This document shows, in pieces, positions 59,081 through 64,000 of a DNA stretch of 64,000 bases. The DNA lies in contig CAYPNF010000021.1 in NCBI GenBank assembly GCA_964411985.1, positions 1 to 64,000 on the forward strand. The letters run 5' to 3'. Positions within the stretch are counted from its first letter, which is position 1. The number at the start of each line of letters is the position of its first letter. Below the pieces are notes generated by a model. It was not told the DNA's origin. It saw only the letters and a program-made list of their open reading frames with translations, and made no database searches. The translations under genes were made by a program, and so were the position numbers. Source of the DNA: CAYPNF01 sp964411985. Lineage in GTDB: Bacteria > Verrucomicrobiota > Verrucomicrobiia > Limisphaerales > J093.

Positions 59081-61182
59081 TCTGGACTAGCAATCACCGC
59101 GGCGTTGCGCACATCAACTCGCGCGGGTATCTCAGCGTACGATAGGACGCAGAGATCCGCAAATGTGCTTTCAAAGAACCGTCGGAAACCGAGTCGGAGG
59201 TTGGGAGAGCAGAGAACCACGGGAGGCTGTCCTGCAGTGAGCATTTGTTGAACGTGTTTCGAAAGGCGCTCGATGATGTGCCGGGCCAGCTTGGGCTCCA
59301 TGGTGAGGGAGACCTCAGCACTGCTCTGGCGGACCCCTTGGGCGATCTGTTGTTCCAGTCTTGGATCGAGCGTAATCGCGTGGATGGCCCCGTGGTCCCC
59401 TTGAAGAGGCTTCGTGATTTGGGAGGCCAACGCCCTCCGTGCAAACTCAGAGAGCTCGTCCGGGTTTTTCGTCAGGGAGGCGAAATCGCTGACCTTTTCC
59501 AGAATACCCGCAAGGTTGCGAATCGAGACCCCCTCCGCCAGGAGGTTTTGGAGCACGCGCTGCACCTGTCCCACGGTCAACAGGGTAGGCACAAGCTCGT
59601 TGACAACCGTGGGATGAGTCTGTTTGAGGTTGTCCAACAGGTTCTGAACATCCTGACGGCTAAGGATATGCTGGCAACTCCGCTTCACGGACTCGGAAAG
59701 ATGAGTCACCAGCACGGAGGCAGCATCCACCACTGTGAACCCATGGACCTCGGCATTCTTACGTTCCACATCCGTGATCCATGTCGCGGGAAGCTGGAAC
59801 ACCGGCTCCACCGTGGGGATCCCTTTCAGGGTGGATTTGGTGTTGGTGGCGTTCATCGCCAGCCAATAACCAGGCATCAGATCTCCCCGGGCAATGGGGT
59901 TCCCGTTGAGCAGGAAACGATATTCATTGGCGCCCAACTGAAGGTTGTCCCGGAGACGGATGGGAGGCACGATCACCCCCATCTCCTGGGCAAAAGTGCG
60001 CCGCACGCCCGTCACCCGCTCCACGAGATCGCCCCCCTTACGGCTATCCGCAAGACCCACCAGCCCATAACCAAGTTCGATCTGCATGGCATCCACCGTG
60101 AGCAAACCCTCGAGTTTGTCACTCGAGGACGCCGCGCCGGGAGCTTTGCCTGAGCCAGGTGCGGGGGTGGCGGCAGCCTCTTTGGTGCTCCCCTCTCCGA
60201 TGGCCGCCAAAAGCGCGGGATCGGCTTTGCGCAGGGCTTGCGCCATCACTCCCGTAATCCCGGCAAGCACGAGGAAAGGAATGGTGGGGAGTCCCGGCAC
60301 GAGCGCGATGAGGACCAGCATGCCGGTCAGCACGATCATCGCGCGCGGGTAGAAAAGGAGTTGTTTGCTCAATTCCTGCCCCAAGTCCGCCTTGGAGGCT
60401 GCGCGGGTAACCAGAATGCCGGCTGCAGTGGAAATGATCAGGGCGGGAACCTGTGAGACCAAGCCATCACCGATCGAGAGTATCGTGTATCTTTGGAGTG
60501 CCTCCAGAACGGTCATGTTCTTCTGAAGAACTCCGATCGCAAATCCACCCAGCACATTGATGAGAGTGATCAGGATGGCCGCCACCGCATCCCCCCGTAC
60601 AAACTTGCTCGCACCATCCATCGCCCCGTAAAAATCCGCTTCCTGTTCCACCCGGCGACGGCGTTGCTTGGCCTCGACCTCCGTGATCAAGCCGGCGTTC
60701 AGCTCGGCATCGATGGACATTTGCTTACCAGGCATGGCATCCAAGGTGAAGCGGGCAGCGACCTCTGCGATACGTCCGGCGCCCTTGGTGATCACGATAA
60801 AGTTGATGATCACCAGAATGCAGAATACCACGCCCCCGACAATGTAGTTGCCGCGGACCACGAAATTCCCAAATGCGTCGATGATCTTTCCCGCATCGGC
60901 GTCGAGCAGGATGAGCCTGGTGGAAGCGATGTTCAGAGCCAGGCGGTAGAGCGTTATGAAGAGCAAGAGTGTGGGAAACCCTGTAAAATCAGCAGGCTCC
61001 CGCACGTAGAGAATCACCAGCAGGATGAGCAGAGAGGAAGCGATACTCATCGCGAGCAGAACATCCAACAGGTGCGGGCTGACCGGAAGGATGAGCAGGA
61101 GAATCGTTCCGAAGAGCGCTGCCGTCAGCAGCAGGTCTCCGTTCTTCCAGAGCCGAGTTAAAAATGAGACGCGAGGTTGCAT
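59077..61182 (-). CDS. flhA: flagellar export apparatus protein FlhA
   Basis: The product is 701 residues from the ATG at 61182; the GTG 12 bases upstream is an alternative. The N-terminal membrane half (about 1-320) has eight spans and the FHIPEP signature around LITLYRLALNIASTRLILL and AMPGKQMSIDAELNAGLI. The C-terminal cytosolic half includes EYRFLLNGNPIARGD and IGELVPTLLTVGQ-like pieces, which dock chaperone-substrate complexes of the type III export machine. It starts 79 bp after flhB. Confidence 0.96.
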   Translation of the reverse strand: MQPRVSFLTRLWKNGDLLLTAALFGTILLLILPVSPHLLDVLLAMSIASSLLILLVILYVREPADFTGFPTLLLFITLYRLALNIASTRLILLDADAGKIIDAFGNFVVRGNYIVGGVVFCILVIINFIVITKGAGRIAEVAARFTLDAMPGKQMSIDAELNAGLITEVEAKQRRRRVEQEADFYGAMDGASKFVRGDAVAAILITLINVLGGFAIGVLQKNMTVLEALQRYTILSIGDGLVSQVPALIISTAAGILVTRAASKADLGQELSKQLLFYPRAMIVLTGMLVLIALVPGLPTIPFLVLAGITGVMAQALRKADPALLAAIGEGSTKEAAATPAPGSGKAPGAASSSDKLEGLLTVDAMQIELGYGLVGLADSRKGGDLVERVTGVRRTFAQEMGVIVPPIRLRDNLQLGANEYRFLLNGNPIARGDLMPGYWLAMNATNTKSTLKGIPTVEPVFQLPATWITDVERKNAEVHGFTVVDAASVLVTHLSESVKRSCQHILSRQDVQNLLDNLKQTHPTVVNELVPTLLTVGQVQRVLQNLLAEGVSIRNLAGILEKVSDFASLTKNPDELSEFARRALASQITKPLQGDHGAIHAITLDPRLEQQIAQGVRQSSAEVSLTMEPKLARHIIERLSKHVQQMLTAGQPPVVLCSPNLRLGFRRFFESTFADLCVLSYAEIPARVDVRNAAVIASPE

Positions 61183-61261
61183 GTCCCTAACCACTCATGA
61201 CTTCCGCTGGGGCATGGCGAGCAAGACCCCGGCTGCCTCGAGGATGGAAGCCTCTGGGCGC

Positions 61262-62407
61262 TCAGTTTCTTCGCAGTGCTTGGGCCGTGACACCATGATT
61301 TCCCGTAATTGCTGCCGATCTGGCTTGGTTCGACTCAGAATAGTACCGATAGCGGTTGGTCCGGTACACCCATGCCAGCACTTCTGCTACCGCAAGGTAC
61401 AGTTCAGCAGGAATCTCGCCACCTGGCTTCCCATAACGATAAAGGAGCCTGGCCAAAGGCTTGTTCTCAACTATGGGAACGTGGTTTTTGTCCGCCAACT
61501 CCCGAATTTTCAGCGCGTTCAAACGAGCCCCTTTGACAAGGATTTTGGGGGCTTTCATCGTCTTGCGATCGTACTTCAGAGCGATGGCCAGGTGTGTTGG
61601 ATTTGTGATAACTACGTCTGCATTAGGAACATGCAACAGGGACTTCTTAAAGAGGAGTTCGCGCGCCATCTTGCGCCTCCGTCCTTTGATCTCCTGATTC
61701 CCCTCATAGCTCTTGGACTCGTCTTTGACCTCATCCTTGGTCATCATCATGTCCTTGTTGAATTTCCAGAACTGATACAAATAGTCGGCTGCGGCGATCA
61801 CCGCCAAAGCTCCCAGGATACGATAGAAGATGCGTCCGGTAGAAACCGCCAGGAACTGGGCAACTCCTGCCGTCTCAACCGGATTGGAGAAGATCGGATC
61901 CTGGAACACCCTTTGAATCTCCGAGTAGGTTAACAAGATCAGGATTCCCAACTTCACCATCGAAGTGAGGGCGGCCACGGTCCCCGCGAAAGAGAAGATA
62001 CGCATGAACCCGGGGATGGGGTTCAACCGCCCCCAGTTAGCCTCCGTTGCCTCAGGCGAAGCACGAAACCGACTCTGCAGGGCCCCCGCGAGCAGTCCAG
62101 CCACGATCACGGTCCCCACGATGGGCCCGACGCATTTCAGGGCCACGAAAGCTCCGGCCAAGGCATAGGACTGCAGAGAATCCATCGTGACGGGAATTGT
62201 GTGCAATCCCCCGAGCACCGTCGCCATGGACTCCCACAGACTACGCCATAAATCCCCGCCTGTGAACTGAAGCGCGAGGAGTCCACCCGTCAAGACGAAC
62301 ACCGTCTGGATCTCCGGACTTCGTGCAAACTGCCCCTTCTTCCAAGCCTCCGACAGTCGCTTTGCAGTCGGTTGCTCTGTTTTGTCGCCATCTTGAAAGA
62401 AACTCAT
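61262..62407 (-). CDS. flhB: flagellar export switch protein FlhB
   Basis: The 381-residue protein starts with the typical DGDKTEQPTAKRLSEAWKKGQ. Four membrane spans follow. The C-terminal domain has the self-cleavage motif Asn269-Pro270-Thr271-His272 (VITNPTHLAIALKYD), which switches export from rod/hook to filament proteins. The tail (about 345-381) is longer and unlike E. coli FlhB. It follows fliR by 22 bp. Confidence 0.96.
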   Translation of the reverse strand: MSFFQDGDKTEQPTAKRLSEAWKKGQFARSPEIQTVFVLTGGLLALQFTGGDLWRSLWESMATVLGGLHTIPVTMDSLQSYALAGAFVALKCVGPIVGTVIVAGLLAGALQSRFRASPEATEANWGRLNPIPGFMRIFSFAGTVAALTSMVKLGILILLTYSEIQRVFQDPIFSNPVETAGVAQFLAVSTGRIFYRILGALAVIAAADYLYQFWKFNKDMMMTKDEVKDESKSYEGNQEIKGRRRKMARELLFKKSLLHVPNADVVITNPTHLAIALKYDRKTMKAPKILVKGARLNALKIRELADKNHVPIVENKPLARLLYRYGKPGGEIPAELYLAVAEVLAWVYRTNRYRYYSESNQARSAAITGNHGVTAQALRRN

Positions 62408-62429
62408 AGGAAGCGCCTCGACCCCCGAA

Positions 62430-63200
62430 TCAGCTACCCGTGCCCCCCAACAGCCGAGCCACGGTGGCCATGTCTCCGGGAAGTTGGTTGAGATAGCCCG
62501 CGATTTGCTGAGACATCATCTGCAGCACAAAACCAAACACGCTCAACCCCACAAGAATGCGGATAGAGAAACTCTCCCCAAAGACATTAATTTGAGAAAC
62601 GGCACGCCCCAGCAGCGAAAACACCAACGCGAGTATGAACGAAATCGCAATGAACGGTGCTGAGATTCTAAGCCCGAAATCAAAGGTGAAACTGACCCTC
62701 TTTATCACCTCAACCAGAAGCGATTCCGAGATCCGGGCCGTTCCGACGGGCAGTAGTGAGTAGGAATGCCGAAAAGCCAACAGCAGGTCATGATGCAAGT
62801 TGAGCCCCAGGAAAATCATGGCCGTCAGGTAGGAGAGGAGGATCGCCGGGACGGTCGATTGCGAGTCACTGAACGCCCCCATCCCGCTCGGGATATTGAT
62901 TCCGATTTCGTTACCGATAATGGCTCCCGCAAAGTCCAAAGCATAAAAAGCAAGTCGGCAAATAAAGCCCAACGCCAAGCCTACTAGCACCTCTTGGGCC
63001 AGAGTGAGAAGAGCCGACGATAGGGCAATTCCGCGCAGGGACAAAGGCGGGAGAATCGGGGTTATCGCCAAGGCGAGGAATACGCCCAAAGCGATCCGGA
63101 AACGAGCGGGGAACTGGCGGAGGCTCAGGACCGGGGCCACCGCAACGAACGCTCCGGCGCGAGCGAAGATGAGGAAGTAGTTGGAGAAGTCGAAAGACAT
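62430..63200 (-). CDS. fliR: flagellar export gate protein FliR
   Basis: The product is 256 residues from the ATG at 63200; a frame continuing to 63323 overlaps fliQ and lacks conservation. It has six membrane spans: YFLIFARAGAFVAVAPVLSLRQFPARFR at the start, and GFICRLAFYALDFAGAIIGNEIGINI. FliR is a ring component of the export gate with FliP and FliQ. Gene order P-Q-R-B-A is the common type III export order. Confidence 0.94.
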   Translation of the reverse strand: MSFDFSNYFLIFARAGAFVAVAPVLSLRQFPARFRIALGVFLALAITPILPPLSLRGIALSSALLTLAQEVLVGLALGFICRLAFYALDFAGAIIGNEIGINIPSGMGAFSDSQSTVPAILLSYLTAMIFLGLNLHHDLLLAFRHSYSLLPVGTARISESLLVEVIKRVSFTFDFGLRISAPFIAISFILALVFSLLGRAVSQINVFGESFSIRILVGLSVFGFVLQMMSQQIAGYLNQLPGDMATVARLLGGTGS

Positions 63201-63253
63201 CGTGCAGAAAGGTCGAGTTTTCTCCCATTCCTGGCCCCGCCGAAATATCCACC

Positions 63254-63523
63254 TCAGTTCACCATTTGCGGCATCTTGCTGATAATCTCCACCGAGTATT
63301 CCGTCATGTTGCGCACCAGCCATGGCATGATCACCAGCAGCAAACCGACAATCCCCAGCGCTTTGGGAACGAAAGAGAGGGTTTGCTCGTGGATGGAGGT
63401 GACGGCTTGGAACAGGCTCACTCCTAACCCGATCACCATCCCCACGATCAGGATGGGAGCAGCGATGGTCACCGCTTGCACCATCATGTTCTTGAGGAGC
63501 TCAACCGCAAATTCGGGGTTCAT
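63254..63523 (-). CDS. fliQ: flagellar export gate protein FliQ
   Basis: The 89-residue protein has two membrane helices, the full FliQ length. The first is AVTIAAPILIVGMVIGLGVSLFQAVTSIHEQTLSFVPK, with the conserved QAxTxIxEQTLxFxPK pattern, and the second is LLLVIMPWLVRNMTEY. It follows fliP with a 1-bp gap and is 53 bp from fliR. Confidence 0.95.
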   Translation of the reverse strand: MNPEFAVELLKNMMVQAVTIAAPILIVGMVIGLGVSLFQAVTSIHEQTLSFVPKALGIVGLLLVIMPWLVRNMTEYSVEIISKMPQMVN

Positions 63524-63524
63524 A

Positions 63525-64000
63525 TCACGTCATGAAACTCTGGATTACTGACCTCACCACCAACCCCCAGCCGTCCACCAATACAAACAGAAGTATCTTG
63601 AGGGGAAGGGACACCGTCACCGGCGGCATCATCATCATACCCATGCTCATCAGAACCGTGGCCACAACCAGGTCAATGAGAATGAAAGGAATGAACAGCA
63701 AGAAGCCCATCTGAAAGGCCGTCCGCAACTCACTGATGATGAAAGAGGGAACCACTACCCGAAGGGGCAGCTTCTCGATTGTGACTGGACCCACTTGCGC
63801 CAGATCCATGAAGAGTTCCACGTCTTTGATCCTCGTCTGACGAAGCATGAAAGCACGAAGGTGTTCACCCGCCTTATCCAACGCCTGCTCACCCGTAAGC
63901 TGTTTGGCCGAGAAAGGTTTGATCGCCTCCTGATCAATCTTGGTCCATACCGGCTGCATGATGAAGAAGGTGATGAAGAGCGAAAGCCCGATGATGATCT
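63525..64000 (-). CDS. fliP: flagellar export gate protein FliP (5' part outside window)
   Basis: The frame is open to the right edge, so about 158 C-terminal residues are present and the N-terminus lies beyond base 64000. The visible sequence reads IGLSLFITFFIMQPVW at the edge, then the periplasmic domain, and the last membrane helices PFILIDLVVATVLMSMGMMMMPPVTVSLPLKI. The MMPP(V/A)xVSLPxK motif is a FliP signature. An internal ATG at 63959 is not the true start. Confidence 0.95.
   Translation of the reverse strand, partial: IIIGLSLFITFFIMQPVWTKIDQEAIKPFSAKQLTGEQALDKAGEHLRAFMLRQTRIKDVELFMDLAQVGPVTIEKLPLRVVVPSFIISELRTAFQMGFLLFIPFILIDLVVATVLMSMGMMMMPPVTVSLPLKILLFVLVDGWGLVVRSVIQSFMT

Overview
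The window reads as a chromosome fragment of a GC-rich, flagellated member of the Verrucomicrobiota. This placement is inferred from gene content, not from a marker gene: a giant Sec-exported RHS protein with beta-helix and Ig-like modules, a lamin-tail/DUF3616 secreted protein, secreted glycosidases, RAYT-type (Y1) transposases and a verrucomicrobial style of small secreted proteins. No rRNA, tRNA or CRISPR array was recognised. Both ends cut through genes: a PAS sensor kinase on the left and fliP on the right.

Layout. (1) 1-3.5 kb: a PAS histidine kinase faces L-fucose isomerase across a 514-bp gap that holds a palindrome and a possible structured RNA. (2) 3.6-8.8 kb: a compact six-gene operon for a membrane-bound Ech-type [NiFe] hydrogenase (echABCDEF), which would couple reduced ferredoxin to H2 and ion translocation. 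(3) 8.9-16.6 kb: a lamin-tail/DUF3616 secreted protein, a YhhN membrane protein, a hybrid kinase with its response regulator, and two convergent hot-dog thioesterases. (4) 16.7-27.3 kb: a five-gene minus-strand operon for extracellular glycan breakdown (GH2, GH39-like, a duplicated PD40 beta-propeller, a lipoprotein, an alpha/alpha-barrel glycosidase-like protein). The GH2 enzyme carries a DUF4082-like insert whose two halves appear in swapped order. (5) 28.0-43.9 kb: an RHS polymorphic-toxin locus. A 3478-residue RHS protein ends in a NucA/NucB-like DNase tip followed at once by a candidate immunity gene. Beyond it lie a displaced nuclease tip with its own small partner gene and two RAYT elements with perfect 16-bp terminal inverted repeats. 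The displaced tip's reading frame is cut off inside one of those repeats. (6) 43.9-54.8 kb: a coiled-coil membrane protein with a clear terminator, a Lon-N domain protein, a GH13 enzyme, a double-ACT protein, a CHASE kinase with NarL-type regulator, a thioredoxin-like protein with an exported MsrB-MsrA fusion, TatD, RidA and a thioesterase. (7) 54.8-64 kb: a minus-strand flagellar operon, fliP-fliQ-fliR-flhB-flhA-flhF-(small membrane protein)-fliA-motA-motB-(small Cys protein).

How it fits together. Secreted glycosidases and fucose isomerase suggest growth on complex, possibly fucose-containing glycans. Ech hydrogenase would let fermentation of such sugars end in H2. Flagella, two-component systems and an RHS toxin fit a motile, surface-competing lifestyle. 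Protein families were assigned by reading motifs, so every fold assignment without a visible signature is marked as less certain.
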